Positions 38,825-46,913 of a stretch of 52,501 nucleotides of DNA are shown in pieces. This DNA comes from Hyphomicrobiales bacterium. Lineage in GTDB: Bacteria > Pseudomonadota > Alphaproteobacteria > Rhizobiales > Xanthobacteraceae. A program made the translations under genes and the position numbers. The notes under the pieces were generated by a model. The model saw only the letters and a list, made by a program, of their open reading frames with translations. It made no database searches and was not told the origin of the DNA. Each line of letters starts with the position of its first letter. Within the stretch, counting starts at the first letter, position 1. The stretch is taken from NCBI GenBank assembly GCA_017305555.1, contig JAFKKM010000040.1:1-52501 (forward strand), read 5' to 3'.

Positions 38825-39682
38825 ATGAACTTGCTCCCGTCGCCGGTCGATTGTCTGAATGCGATCGCCAGGATCGATGCGCCGTACGCCCGTCAGGGTA
38901 TGCGTTATGGCAGTGGTCCGCGCCATATCCTTGATGTCTATCCGGCGGCAGCAAGCGGACCCACCCCCGTCATCGTGTTCTTCTACGGCGGCGGCTGGGA
39001 AGGCGGTGAACGAGGCAATTATTTTTTTGTTGGGTCGGCGCTGGCATCCCGCGGCTTCACGACCGTCATTCCCGATTACCGAGTTTACCCGGAGGTGCGC
39101 TTCCCTGGATTCGTCGAGGATGCGGCGGCTGTAATGCGCTGGACGGTCGATCGCATCGCCGAGGTTGGCGGCGATCGGCGCCGGCTCATCGTCATGGGCC
39201 ATTCGGCGGGCGCCTATATTGCCGCGATGCTGGCGTTCGATCGGAAATGGTTTGCCAGCGTCGATCTCGACGCGCGCGTCGAGCTGCGCGCAATGATCGG
39301 CCTCGCCGGCCCCTACGATTTCCTGCCGCTGCGCAGCCGAAAGTTGAGGAAGATCTTTGGACCGGAGGAAGACCTCGCGGGGACACAGCCCATCAACTTC
39401 GTGGACACGCTCGCGCCACCGGCATTTCTGGCGACTGGAACGAGAGATCTGACTGTGCGGCCCGCCAACACGATCCGGCTCGCCGAGCGCATAAGGCACG
39501 TCGGCGGCGAAGTCGACGTGAAGCTCTACAAGCGGGTCAATCACCGCACGCTGGTCGGAGCCTTGGCACGGCCGTTACGGTTTCTGGCGCCGGTTCTCGA
39601 CGATGTCACGAGCTTCGCTCTGAAACACTCCCATCCCCAGGCGCCTGTCGATTGGACAGCGGCGCCGGGCAGGATCGCATGA
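38825..39682 (+). CDS. alpha/beta hydrolase, esterase/lipase (BD-FAE/kynurenine-formamidase-like)
   Basis: This 285-residue protein has the oxyanion element VFFYGGGWEGGERGNYFFVG (about 51-70) and the nucleophile elbow VMGHSAGAYIAA with Ser127. The aspartate is probably in LATGTRDLTVRPA, and the histidine in RVNHRTLVGAL. It lies 53 bases after chrR and overlaps the DUF1295 gene by ATGA, so it belongs to the rpoE operon. A role in releasing or editing damaged acyl chains would fit the neighbours, but the substrate is unknown. Confidence 0.9.
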   Translation: MNLLPSPVDCLNAIARIDAPYARQGMRYGSGPRHILDVYPAAASGPTPVIVFFYGGGWEGGERGNYFFVGSALASRGFTTVIPDYRVYPEVRFPGFVEDAAAVMRWTVDRIAEVGGDRRRLIVMGHSAGAYIAAMLAFDRKWFASVDLDARVELRAMIGLAGPYDFLPLRSRKLRKIFGPEEDLAGTQPINFVDTLAPPAFLATGTRDLTVRPANTIRLAERIRHVGGEVDVKLYKRVNHRTLVGALARPLRFLAPVLDDVTSFALKHSHPQAPVDWTAAPGRIA

Positions 39683-40509
39683 CGGCGTCGATCGTCATGA
39701 TCGCGCTCGCGGCTTGTCTCTCGGCGACGATGATGGGGGCGTGGCTTGTGGCGCTTCGGTCCGGCCGATCGGGCTGGATCGATGCGATCTGGTCCTTTGC
39801 CACCGGCGGATTCGGCGCGGCAGTTGCCCTTGTTCCTCTCGCCGAAACCCAGCTCTCCGTGCGGCAGTTGCTCGTGGCGGCTCTGGCGCTGGCCTGGTCA
39901 TTGCGACTCGGTATTCACATCGCGGTTCGGACCGCTCGCGGCGGTGACGATCCGCGCTATCGGCAGCTGCGCGAGGAATGGGGCGACGCTTTCCGGCTTC
40001 GCCTGTTCTGGTTCCTGCAAATCCAGGCGCTGGTGGCGCTCGCGCTGGCTCTGTCGATCATGCTCGCGGCACACAATCCCGCACCCGGGCTCAGAGCCTC
40101 CGACTGGATCGGCGTCGCAATCCTGATCGCGGCGGTCGCCGGCGAGTCGATCGCCGACCGCCAGCTTTCAGCGTTTCGCGACGATCCGGCGAACAAGGGT
40201 CGCGTTTGCGACATCCGGCTCTGGGGGATGTCGCGCCACCCCAATTATTTTTTCGAATGGATGGGCTGGTTCGCCTACGCCATCATCGCAATCGATTTTT
40301 CAGGTGCCTATCCCTGGGGCTGGCTGGCTCTCGCGGGGCCAGCGCTGATGTACTGGCTCCTCGTCCACGCCTCCGGCATTCCGCCGCTCGAAGCGCACAT
40401 GCTTCGCTCGCGTGGACCGGCATTTCGCGACTATCAACATCGCGTCAACGCATTCTGGCCCGGCCCGCAACACGCTGCACAAGCGCATGACAATGGAGAC
40501 ATTCGATGA
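39679..40509 (+). CDS. DUF1295 membrane protein (steroid-reductase/methyltransferase-like)
   Basis: The product has 276 residues from the ATG at 39679; the much longer open frame upstream is antisense-like filler over the hydrolase gene. Seven or so hydrophobic segments end in the DUF1295/ICMT-like signature WGMSRHPNYFFEWMGWFAYA and HASGIPPLEAHMLRSRG. Related enzymes include 3-oxo-5-alpha-steroid 4-dehydrogenases and isoprenylcysteine methyltransferases, all acting on lipids at the membrane. It overlaps both neighbours by four bases and belongs to the rpoE-chrR operon; lipid modification in the stress response is the likely job. Confidence 0.92.
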   Translation: MTASIVMIALAACLSATMMGAWLVALRSGRSGWIDAIWSFATGGFGAAVALVPLAETQLSVRQLLVAALALAWSLRLGIHIAVRTARGGDDPRYRQLREEWGDAFRLRLFWFLQIQALVALALALSIMLAAHNPAPGLRASDWIGVAILIAAVAGESIADRQLSAFRDDPANKGRVCDIRLWGMSRHPNYFFEWMGWFAYAIIAIDFSGAYPWGWLALAGPALMYWLLVHASGIPPLEAHMLRSRGPAFRDYQHRVNAFWPGPQHAAQAHDNGDIR

Positions 40510-41534
40510 GCTTGATTGCCTCAGTGATCCGCGCCGCCGAACGCGCGTCGCTTCCCGACTTCCTCGCGCAAATGGGCGTCGAACTCCTGGTCGGGCGCAC
40601 GCGACGAAAGCTTGCCGCCGCGCGGCATGTGGCGGAGAGCGATTTCGCGCGCGCCATGAGCGATCATCCGATCGCCGAACATGCCGAAGCTGCGAACAAG
40701 CAGCATTACGAACTGCCGCCCAAGTTTTTCGCCCTCACGCTCGGCCCACACCGCAAGTACTCGTGCTGCCTTTATCCGACGGGTGAGGAGACACTGGCCG
40801 ACGCCGAGCGGTTGTCGCTGGAAGAAACGGTCGCGCATGCCAATCTCGCCAATGGGCAATCAATCTTGGAACTCGGCTGCGGCTGGGGCTCGCTGACGCT
40901 GTTCATGGCGGAGCGGTTTCCGCGTTCGACCATCACCGCTGTCTCGAATTCCAGGCCGCAACGACTGCATATCGAGGCTCAGGCGGCCGAACGCGGCCTC
41001 GCCAATGTCCGCGTCATAACTGCGGATATGAATGAATTCACGACGGCCGGGTCGTATGACAGGATCGTCTCTGTCGAGATGTTCGAGCATATGTCGAACT
41101 GGAAGGGGCTGCTCGAACGCATCAGGACATGGCTCGTCCCCGAGACGGGAAGGCTTTTCGTTCACGTCTTCAGTCACAGGAACAGCCCCTATCGTTTCGA
41201 TCACACGAACGAAGCGGACTGGATCGCCCAACACTTCTTCACGGGAGGAATCATGCCAAGCCACGGCCTGATCGGGCATTTCCCGGATTGTTTTGTGATC
41301 GAACAGGATTGGCGCTGGAGCGGGATTCACTATCAGAAGACAGCGGTGGGCTGGCTGGCGCGCTTCGATGAAAATCGCCGGGAGATAGATCGGATCCTCG
41401 GCAATGTTTACGGTGCCGACGCCGCGCTCTGGCGCCAGCGTTGGCGCCTCTTTTATCTGGCGACCGCCGGGCTGTTCGGACATGCCGGCGGCGAGGAATG
41501 GGGCGTAAGCCATTATCTCCTGCGTCCAGCCTGA
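40506..41534 (+). CDS. second CFA-synthase-like methyltransferase (CfaA-like)
   Basis: This 342-residue protein has SAM motif I in SILELGCGWGSLTLFMAERF, HYELPPKFFALTLGPHRKYS and RIVSVEMFEHMSNWKGLLER, close to the coclaurine N-methyltransferase-like branch of the CFA family rather than to classic CFA synthase. It lacks the longer N-terminal domain of the 406-residue paralogue at 33959. It overlaps the DUF1295 gene by ATGA. An RpoE-controlled cfaA of this type is known in R. sphaeroides. It may methylate unsaturated acyl chains; the exact product is not predictable. Confidence 0.93.
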   Translation: MSLIASVIRAAERASLPDFLAQMGVELLVGRTRRKLAAARHVAESDFARAMSDHPIAEHAEAANKQHYELPPKFFALTLGPHRKYSCCLYPTGEETLADAERLSLEETVAHANLANGQSILELGCGWGSLTLFMAERFPRSTITAVSNSRPQRLHIEAQAAERGLANVRVITADMNEFTTAGSYDRIVSVEMFEHMSNWKGLLERIRTWLVPETGRLFVHVFSHRNSPYRFDHTNEADWIAQHFFTGGIMPSHGLIGHFPDCFVIEQDWRWSGIHYQKTAVGWLARFDENRREIDRILGNVYGADAALWRQRWRLFYLATAGLFGHAGGEEWGVSHYLLRPA

Positions 41535-41548
41535 CGCCCAGTAAATCC

Positions 41549-42118
41549 ATGAATCGTCTTCGACACATGTGGGATCGAATCGCGGGTTACGTCGCACATG
41601 ACGATCCCATGGTCGCCGCCTGCAACATGATTGCGCTGGTCGTGGCGTCCAACCAGCCGTTTTATCCACTCTATGTCTATTGGACCGTCAGCGACCATGT
41701 CTGGCCGACTTTCTTCACCTTCCTGTCAACGCCGTTGTTCCTGGCCGTGCCGGCCGTAGCCAGACGATATTCCAGGACAGGCCGAGCGCTGCTCCCCATT
41801 GCCGGCATTGCCAACACGATGTTGAGCGCTCAAGTATTCGGCCCCGCGTCGGGCGTGGAGATTTTTCTGATTCCGTGCGCCTTGATTGCTGCGACGTTCT
41901 TCAGAGCCTCGGAGAGGCTTATCGCATTTGTTTTGATCGGCGCGGCCTTCCTTGTTTATGTGGGACTTCACGGCGTGTATGGCGTTCCAGTCCACATCTA
42001 CACGGCTCCCGAGTATCATGCATTTTCGCGGCTGAACGCTATGAGCGCGGGCACACTCTGCGTCTTCGTCGGACTCATCGCGTCAGGGCTGATAAGCCAG
42101 ATCAGTTGGCGGACGTGA
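41549..42118 (+). CDS. hypothetical integral membrane protein
   Basis: The product has 189 residues from the ATG at 41549, 14 bases after the CFA-like gene. It has five or six hydrophobic segments, including AACNMIALVVASNQPFYPLY and IFLIPCALIAATFF, ending GTLCVFVGLIASGLISQ. An N-terminal piece of this sort is seen on some membrane-bound adenylate cyclases and sensor proteins, but no catalytic domain follows here. It is probably the last gene of the rpoE operon. Its 3' end overlaps the convergent DUF2177 gene by 17 bases. Confidence 0.75.
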   Translation: MNRLRHMWDRIAGYVAHDDPMVAACNMIALVVASNQPFYPLYVYWTVSDHVWPTFFTFLSTPLFLAVPAVARRYSRTGRALLPIAGIANTMLSAQVFGPASGVEIFLIPCALIAATFFRASERLIAFVLIGAAFLVYVGLHGVYGVPVHIYTAPEYHAFSRLNAMSAGTLCVFVGLIASGLISQISWRT

Positions 42119-42512
42119 AGGCGCGTGTGATCAGAAAACCGACCGTTGCCGCAACCGCAGTCAGAAAGGTTCCCCAGCACAGATCGGCGACGGTCACCGC
42201 TAACGGCCAGTTTTTCAACGTCGCCTGGTTGGTCAGGTCGTAGGTCGCATAGGCAAAAAGACCGAGAAACGCGCCATAGGATGTTGCTGTCGTCCATCTT
42301 TCGCTGGCCAAGGCAGGCGCGACTGCAAAAACGACGATGCCTGTGATGTAGATGAGATAGAACAACGCCGCTGGCGCCAGCCTGAAGCCATCGACCAGCA
42401 TGTCACCCATGAGCGGACGATAGAGCCGCTGTGCAGCCACGGTCAGCCAGATTGCATCGATGGCGAGAAACAACAAGCCGGTCGCGATGTAGGCGATGCC
42501 ATAAGTTTTCAA
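42102..42512 (-). CDS. DUF2177 membrane protein
   Basis: The product has 136 residues from a TTG at 42512, where the family-typical start LKTYGIAYIATGLLFLAIDA begins; the upstream frame runs into the promoter. It has four hydrophobic segments, with the conserved AIWLTVAAQRLYRPLMGD and GAFLGLFAYATYDLTNQATL. Function is unknown; the family is a frequent member of RpoE-ChrR regulons. A perfectly spaced ECF promoter at 42546-42571 precedes it. Confidence 0.92.
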   Translation of the reverse strand: MKTYGIAYIATGLLFLAIDAIWLTVAAQRLYRPLMGDMLVDGFRLAPAALFYLIYITGIVVFAVAPALASERWTTATSYGAFLGLFAYATYDLTNQATLKNWPLAVTVADLCWGTFLTAVAATVGFLITRAFTSAN

Positions 42513-42545
42513 AGGTTGGCCTTTCCTTGCCTGAGATGCTCTCGT

Positions 42546-42571
42546 TACGCCTCTGAGTGATCTTCGGATCA
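42546..42571 (-). promoter_or_regulatory. RpoE/ChrR-type ECF promoter, site 5 (DUF2177)
   Basis: On the minus strand, TGATCC (42566-42571), 16 bases, CGTA (42546-42549). A start near 42539 leaves about 27 bases before the TTG start codon, much like the FAD oxidase operon. Confidence 0.8.
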
Positions 42572-42629
42572 CAGTGGGTTGCTTGTTACCGCGATCCAAG
42601 CTTCGAAGGCCGTGCCCACGCATGGAATG

Positions 42630-42655
42630 TGATCCGAACACGGAATGCCTGCGTA
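42630..42655 (+). promoter_or_regulatory. RpoE/ChrR-type ECF promoter, site 6 (DUF2147)
   Basis: TGATCC (42630-42635), 16 bases, CGTA (42652-42655). It is divergent from site 5 with 58 bases between the -35 elements. A start near 42663 leaves about 39 bases to the ATG at 42702. Confidence 0.8.
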
Positions 42656-42701
42656 AACATCGCAGTTGAGGTGCAAATATTTGGGAGCCTGTGCCGTGAT
42701 C

Positions 42702-43073
42702 ATGCGCGCTGCGGCATTCTCTATTGTTTCATTAATAGGTTGCACTGCCCTCGCAGCTCAGGAGCGTAGTCCTGACGGAGTGTGGCAGCGCGATGACGGC
42801 AACGCTCGCGTCAGAATCGCACCGTGCGGTTCCAAGCTATGCGCCACAAACCTTTGGATCAAAGACACGAGCAAGGGCGAGGAGGTCGGGGACCGACTGG
42901 TCATGACTCTCAATCGTAAGTCTCCCACGAAGCTTACAGGAACCGCGTACGACCCGAAGCGAGACAAGAACTATGCCATAACGTTAGTTGTCGATAGCGG
43001 CAGCTTGATCACACGCGGCTGTATCCTGGGCGGACTGCTCTGCCGGGATGTGAATTGGGCTCCGGCAAATTGA
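42702..43073 (+). CDS. DUF2147 secreted protein
   Basis: The product has 123 residues from the ATG at 42702 (a GTG at 42696 is also possible). The signal peptide MRAAAFSIVSLIGCTALAAQ is followed by SPDGVWQRDDGNARVRIAPC, CATNLWIKD and GTAYDPKRDKNYAITLVVDS, the small beta-barrel DUF2147 family. A further cysteine pair in GCILGGLLCRDVNW could form a disulfide. Periplasmic; function unknown. The ECF site upstream puts it in the singlet-oxygen regulon. Confidence 0.9.
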   Translation: MRAAAFSIVSLIGCTALAAQERSPDGVWQRDDGNARVRIAPCGSKLCATNLWIKDTSKGEEVGDRLVMTLNRKSPTKLTGTAYDPKRDKNYAITLVVDSGSLITRGCILGGLLCRDVNWAPAN

Positions 43074-43156
43074 CGTTAGCCAAATCGACCCGCCAAATTA
43101 TTGCGGCGCGCGGCGGCGCGGATCGCTTCGGTTGGAATCCAAAACCCTGCATTAGC

Positions 43157-43181
43157 AACCGGACATCGCACGACCCCGACG
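43157..43181 (+). promoter_or_regulatory. candidate promoter of the second ECF sigma factor
   Basis: AACCG (43157-43161), 15 bases, CGACG (43177-43181). A nearly identical pair with the same spacing stands before the fasciclin gene at 44547. Both lie 68 bases before their start codons. The motif was picked out by comparing the two regions, so it is suggestive only. Confidence 0.4.
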
Positions 43182-43248
43182 GTTAGGCGGGTTCTTGGAT
43201 GGACGACTGCGCACGTTATTGGCGCTGTTGCCGACCTTGGAATGCCAA

Positions 43249-43788
43249 ATGATGCATCACGACATAACAAAGCTGATTGTGCGAACTTCAATGAAGGATC
43301 GTGCGGCGTTTGATGAGCTTTATCGTCATACGAGCGCGAAACTTTTCGGCGTGTGCCTTCGTATATTGAAGGATCGCGGCGAGGCAGAGGAGGCTCTGCA
43401 GGAGGTTTTTATCAAGATTTGGTCAAAAGCCGACCGATGTGCTGTTTCGGAACTTAGTCCCATCTCTTGGTTGGTGGCGATCGCGCGCAACCACGCAATT
43501 GATCGCCTGCGCGCTCGAGCCAAACTTCCAGTCGATATCGCCGACGCTTTGGAGATTTTCGATCCCGAGCCTGGGCCAGAAGCGAAGTTGGTCGCCATAG
43601 GTGAACGCGGACGGATCTACGGTTGTCTCGATGAGCTTGAGAAGGTCAAAGGCGACGCAGTCAGGAGTGCCTACCTGGATGGCGAAACCTATGCGGAGCT
43701 TGCCACCCGTTATGCTGTTCCGCTCAATACTATGCGCACTTGGCTAAGGCGGAGCCTGATCCGGCTTAAGGAATGTCTGGAAAGATGA
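43249..43788 (+). CDS. ECF sigma factor, SigK-like (ECF19 type)
   Basis: The product has 179 residues from the ATG at 43249; the frame is open to 43195 but the shorter form fits the family. Region 2 is AFDELYRHTSAKLFGVCLRI to SWLVAIARNHAIDRLRARAK; region 4 is YLDGETYAELATRYAVPLNT then MRTWLRRSLIRLKECL. It is followed with an ATGA overlap by an RskA-like anti-sigma gene and then a fasciclin gene, the arrangement known for SigK-RskA and the MPT70/MPT83 fasciclin proteins of mycobacteria. The inducing signal here is unknown. Confidence 0.92.
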   Translation: MMHHDITKLIVRTSMKDRAAFDELYRHTSAKLFGVCLRILKDRGEAEEALQEVFIKIWSKADRCAVSELSPISWLVAIARNHAIDRLRARAKLPVDIADALEIFDPEPGPEAKLVAIGERGRIYGCLDELEKVKGDAVRSAYLDGETYAELATRYAVPLNTMRTWLRRSLIRLKECLER

Positions 43789-44504
43789 CGCTTGAGGACA
43801 AAAACGACCCGATGAAGGGCAGCGATAATACTCTCGCCGCCGAATATGTCGTGGGCGTCCTTTCAATGGCGGACCGTCGAAAAGTAGCTGCGCGTATGAG
43901 ACGCGATGACGTGTTCGTAAAGCTGGTTGAGACTTGGGAAGCCAAGTTGTCGCCCCTTGCGGACAGCTATCTTGAGGTCGAGCCGCCGGCCACAGTTAAA
44001 CTGGCGATTGACCGCATATTGTACGACGGAAACCACAGCGCCACAATGCAGCCCGAAAGCTTGTGGCAAAGACTGACATTCTGGCGCGGCCTTACCTCCG
44101 TAGCGTTTGCGCTGCTGATCGCCGTCATAGCCGTGCCCCTGGCCACGCATAGACCTCCCGAAATCGGCATCCAGTTGATGGCATTACTTGCACCGAAAGG
44201 CAGCGATGTGAGCTATCTCGCCTATTACGATCCTCGCACGCGACAGCTTTCCCTATCACACTTATCTGGCGAGCGGAATGCGGGCCTCGATTTCGAACTC
44301 TGGGCAATCGAGGGACAAGAAATGCCAATCTCTCTCGGCGTAATTCCTCCCGGCAATAGAGTACGTGTCAGACTAGACTCGAAAATAGGCAGCCACCTTT
44401 CCAAGGGAGGAATTTTGGCGATCAGTACAGAGCCTGCTGGTGGCTCACCAACAGGACAGGCGACGGGGCCCGTCGTAGCGGCTGGGGACCTGCATCAAAT
44501 CTAA
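43785..44504 (+). CDS. RskA-like transmembrane anti-sigma factor
   Basis: The product has 239 residues from the ATG at 43785, overlapping the sigma stop (ATGA); 43773 is an alternative start. The cytoplasmic N-terminus DNTLAAEYVVGVLSMADRRK is typical of the anti-sigma-K family and lacks the zinc HXXXCXXC set. There is one membrane helix (GLTSVAFALLIAVIAVPLA, about residue 112). The periplasmic RskA domain contains VSYLAYYDPRTRQLSLSHLS and FELWAIEGQEMPISLGVIPP. It should hold the SigK-like factor at the membrane until the periplasmic side is cleaved or altered. Confidence 0.92.
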   Translation: MTLEDKNDPMKGSDNTLAAEYVVGVLSMADRRKVAARMRRDDVFVKLVETWEAKLSPLADSYLEVEPPATVKLAIDRILYDGNHSATMQPESLWQRLTFWRGLTSVAFALLIAVIAVPLATHRPPEIGIQLMALLAPKGSDVSYLAYYDPRTRQLSLSHLSGERNAGLDFELWAIEGQEMPISLGVIPPGNRVRVRLDSKIGSHLSKGGILAISTEPAGGSPTGQATGPVVAAGDLHQI

Positions 44505-44546
44505 GCGGCGTTGGTGACGAACTAGCCATGATGATCGGTGCGCGGT

Positions 44547-44571
44547 AACCGACGAAAAAAAGCTAACGAAG
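44547..44571 (+). promoter_or_regulatory. candidate SigK-like ECF promoter of the fasciclin gene
   Basis: AACCG (44547-44551), 15 bases, CGAAG (44567-44571), nine of ten positions identical to the pair before the sigma gene at 43157, with the same 68-base distance to the start codon. Confidence 0.4.
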
Positions 44572-44638
44572 CTGAAACTTTCGAGACGCGCACATCGTGA
44601 CTCCGATAGCCGATAAGGGCTCAACCATGGAGAATTTT

Positions 44639-45202
44639 ATGCTTACTCAGAAGATTCTGGCGGCCGCCTTTTCTGGAGCACTCGCCGTCGCTGCGTTTGG
44701 TGGTGCGGCTTCCGCAAAGGACCCGATGGTTGGGGGTGCCGCGATGTCGCCCAGCAAAAACATCATCCAGAACGCGGTCAATTCGAAAGACCATACGACG
44801 CTTGTGGCGGCAGTGAAGGCAGCTGGTCTCGTTGAGACGCTGGAAGGTAAAGGCCCATTCACGGTCTTCGCGCCGACCAATGAAGCCTTCGCAAAGCTAC
44901 CTAAGGGCACCGTCGACAGCCTTCTGAAGTCCGAGAACAAGGACAAGCTGGTCAAGATCTTGACTTGTCACGTTATCGCGGCAGACGCCACTGCTGCTGT
45001 CGTAAAGAAGATGGTCAAAGACGACGGCGGCGCGCACAAGGCGAAGACCGTCGGCGGTTGCATGCTGACCCTACGCGACAAGGACGGTCGTGTCACGGTT
45101 ACTGACGAGAATGGCAATACCGCTAATGTCACAATTGCAGACGTCAAGCAGTCAAACGGCGTGATCCATGTGATCGATAAGGTGCTCCTGCCTAAGTCGT
45201 AG
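44639..45202 (+). CDS. fasciclin (FAS1) domain protein
   Basis: The product has 187 residues from the ATG at 44639, set by GGAG seven bases upstream. The signal peptide is MLTQKILAAAFSGALAVAAF, then GGAASA before the cut. The single FAS1 domain runs to the end: KDHTTLVAAVKAAGLVETLE, GPFTVFAPTNEAFAKLPKGT (H1 box) and SNGVIHVIDKVLLPKS (H2 box). FAS1 proteins are exported and act in adhesion or surface interactions. It is the probable target of the SigK-like sigma factor encoded just upstream. Confidence 0.95.
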   Translation: MLTQKILAAAFSGALAVAAFGGAASAKDPMVGGAAMSPSKNIIQNAVNSKDHTTLVAAVKAAGLVETLEGKGPFTVFAPTNEAFAKLPKGTVDSLLKSENKDKLVKILTCHVIAADATAAVVKKMVKDDGGAHKAKTVGGCMLTLRDKDGRVTVTDENGNTANVTIADVKQSNGVIHVIDKVLLPKS

Positions 45203-45227
45203 TATATCAGCGGTCCTTCGCTTCTAG

Positions 45228-45261
45228 GCCGGGGCGGTTATCAGTCACATTCCGTCCCGGC
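45228..45261 (+). terminator. possible terminator after the fasciclin gene
   Basis: GCCGGGGCGG (45228-45237) and CCGTCCCGGC (45252-45261) form a ten-base stem with one mismatch. Only a weak T-run follows, so it may be a rho-dependent or processed end. Confidence 0.45.
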
Positions 45262-45356
45262 TAATATCTTGGCACCAATATAAGAATTTTATAAGCGCTC
45301 AAAAAAGATTAGGATTCCGTAGACACGGCCCAAAGACAAACCACCAGTTCTCAAAG

Positions 45357-45740
45357 CTAATGGTGACATCTATTTTTAGTTCGGCTTTTGGCGAGAAATC
45401 TTTTGATATAGTCAGCCGCCCCTTGAGGATCATAAGGCCGACTCAAGTACGGGCCGTGGTCACACATTTGGGCCGTAGCCTTTGCGGAGGATTCGATTGA
45501 CCCGGCGAGAATGATTTGAAGGTGAGGTTGAAGCGATCGCGCCAGTCGAAAAAGCTCGAATGCGTTGATTGATCCGCAGATCTCTGCGTCGCAGATCATG
45601 GCATCAATAACTGTTTTTACCTCCTGGAGTACCGTCAGTGTCTCGTCGGACGTAGAGGTCTCGATGACGGTATACCCGCAAGAACGCAGATAATCGGAGA
45701 TCGCATACCGGACCAGTACATCAATGTCGGCAATGATCAC
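45357..45740 (-). CDS. single-domain response regulator, N-terminus altered by IS insertion
   Basis: The product has 127 residues from a GTG at 45740. It is a receiver domain with the acidic pair in IIADIDVLVRYAISDYL and the phospho-acceptor in DAMICDAEICGS. The usual lysine before proline is an arginine (LSRPYDPQGAADYIKRFL), which may change signalling. An IS630-family element begins 32 bases upstream. If it is removed with one TA, the frame continues upstream as ERPSQQNRNAEADY into a GTG just after the other response regulator, so the original protein was probably about 17 residues longer. It is likely transcribed poorly now. Confidence 0.82.
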   Translation of the reverse strand: MIIADIDVLVRYAISDYLRSCGYTVIETSTSDETLTVLQEVKTVIDAMICDAEICGSINAFELFRLARSLQPHLQIILAGSIESSAKATAQMCDHGPYLSRPYDPQGAADYIKRFLAKSRTKNRCHH

Positions 45741-45782
45741 GTAATCAGCCTCTGCGTTGCGATTCTGCTGACTAGTAGTTCA

Positions 45783-46913
45783 TCACAGTGGTTTTGAATC
45801 TTTGGCGGCAACTGGATAGGCGCGTCCGAGTTTGGCGCGTGCTTTGTCGGTTGTGAACATCCATTTGATACGGTCTCGCGTTTTATTTCGCTGCCGCTGC
45901 CATGCTGCGATCTCTGTTCGGAGCCTTTTGGGGTCGTCGATGCGGCGGCCGAGACATTGGCGTTGCAGAACGCTGATCTCGCACTCGACCATGTTGAGCC
46001 AACTGGCGTGTTTCGGGGTGTAGTGGAATTCGAGGCGGCGCAGGATACGACGGGCCTCGGCAGGCGCAAATGCTTGATACAGTGCGCCGGCGGTATGGAT
46101 CGACAGATTGTCCTGCACGACACGGATGCAGGGGGCATCGGGATAATGGACGTCGACGAGTTCGCGCATGCAGTGCGCGTAGTCTACGGCAGCGCGGCGG
46201 TCTGTAACCTTGACGTTGCGCCAGCCGCGATGTGGATCGAAGGTGACGAAGAGATTGACGGTGCCGTTGCGGCGATATTCGTAATCGTAGCGCTCGCGCT
46301 GTCCCGGTTGGGCCGGGATCGGCTGACGCACCTCGCCGACCAGCTGGACGGGGGTCTCGTCGAAGCAGACCAGGGGCCGCTCGGGATCCGGCGCTTCAGC
46401 ATAGAGATCGAGCACGTCCTCCATGCGGGCGACGTATTCGCCGTCGACATGGGGAATGCACCACATGTCCTTGCGCCAGGGCTTGAGACCGTTCTCGGCC
46501 AGCCGACGGCGCACGGTCTCGCCCGACAGGCTGTCGTGATCTGTGAGCTTGACCATCGCATCGGCCAGCAGCGTCAGCGTCCAGCGTTTGCGGCCGGCGG
46601 GCGGCTTGGCGCATGCCGTCGCCACCAGCAGGGCCTCTTCCTTGCCTGTCAGCTTGCGTTCCGCGCCCGGACGCGGCTCCTCACTCAAGGCCCGCTCCAG
46701 ATTGCCTTCCACGAAGCGGCGCTTGGTCCGGCCGACGGTGGAAAGGCTGACCCGGACGGTTCGGACAATCTCTGCGTCGCAACTGCCGGCATCGGCCGCC
46801 AACAAAATCTGCGCCCGCTTGAGTTTGCGGGCGGCATGTTTGCCGCCGCCGAGCATCCCCGTCAGTTCGTCCCGTTCGGCTTGGCTCAGTTCGACCCGGT
46901 ATCGTACATTCAT
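45783..46913 (-). CDS. IS630 family transposase
   Basis: The product has 376 residues from the ATG at 46913 (MNVRYRVELSQAERDELTGM), the usual start of this group; an upstream in-frame start at 46961 would overlap the passenger gene. An N-terminal helix-turn-helix (LLAADAGSCDAEIVRTVRVS) precedes the DDE domain: LVCFDETPVQLVGEVRQP, IRVVQDNLSIHTAGALYQAF and ASWLNMVECEISVLQRQCLG carry the three acidic residues. The gene is full length with no frameshift, so the element may still be active. Confidence 0.96.
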   Translation of the reverse strand: MNVRYRVELSQAERDELTGMLGGGKHAARKLKRAQILLAADAGSCDAEIVRTVRVSLSTVGRTKRRFVEGNLERALSEEPRPGAERKLTGKEEALLVATACAKPPAGRKRWTLTLLADAMVKLTDHDSLSGETVRRRLAENGLKPWRKDMWCIPHVDGEYVARMEDVLDLYAEAPDPERPLVCFDETPVQLVGEVRQPIPAQPGQRERYDYEYRRNGTVNLFVTFDPHRGWRNVKVTDRRAAVDYAHCMRELVDVHYPDAPCIRVVQDNLSIHTAGALYQAFAPAEARRILRRLEFHYTPKHASWLNMVECEISVLQRQCLGRRIDDPKRLRTEIAAWQRQRNKTRDRIKWMFTTDKARAKLGRAYPVAAKDSKPL

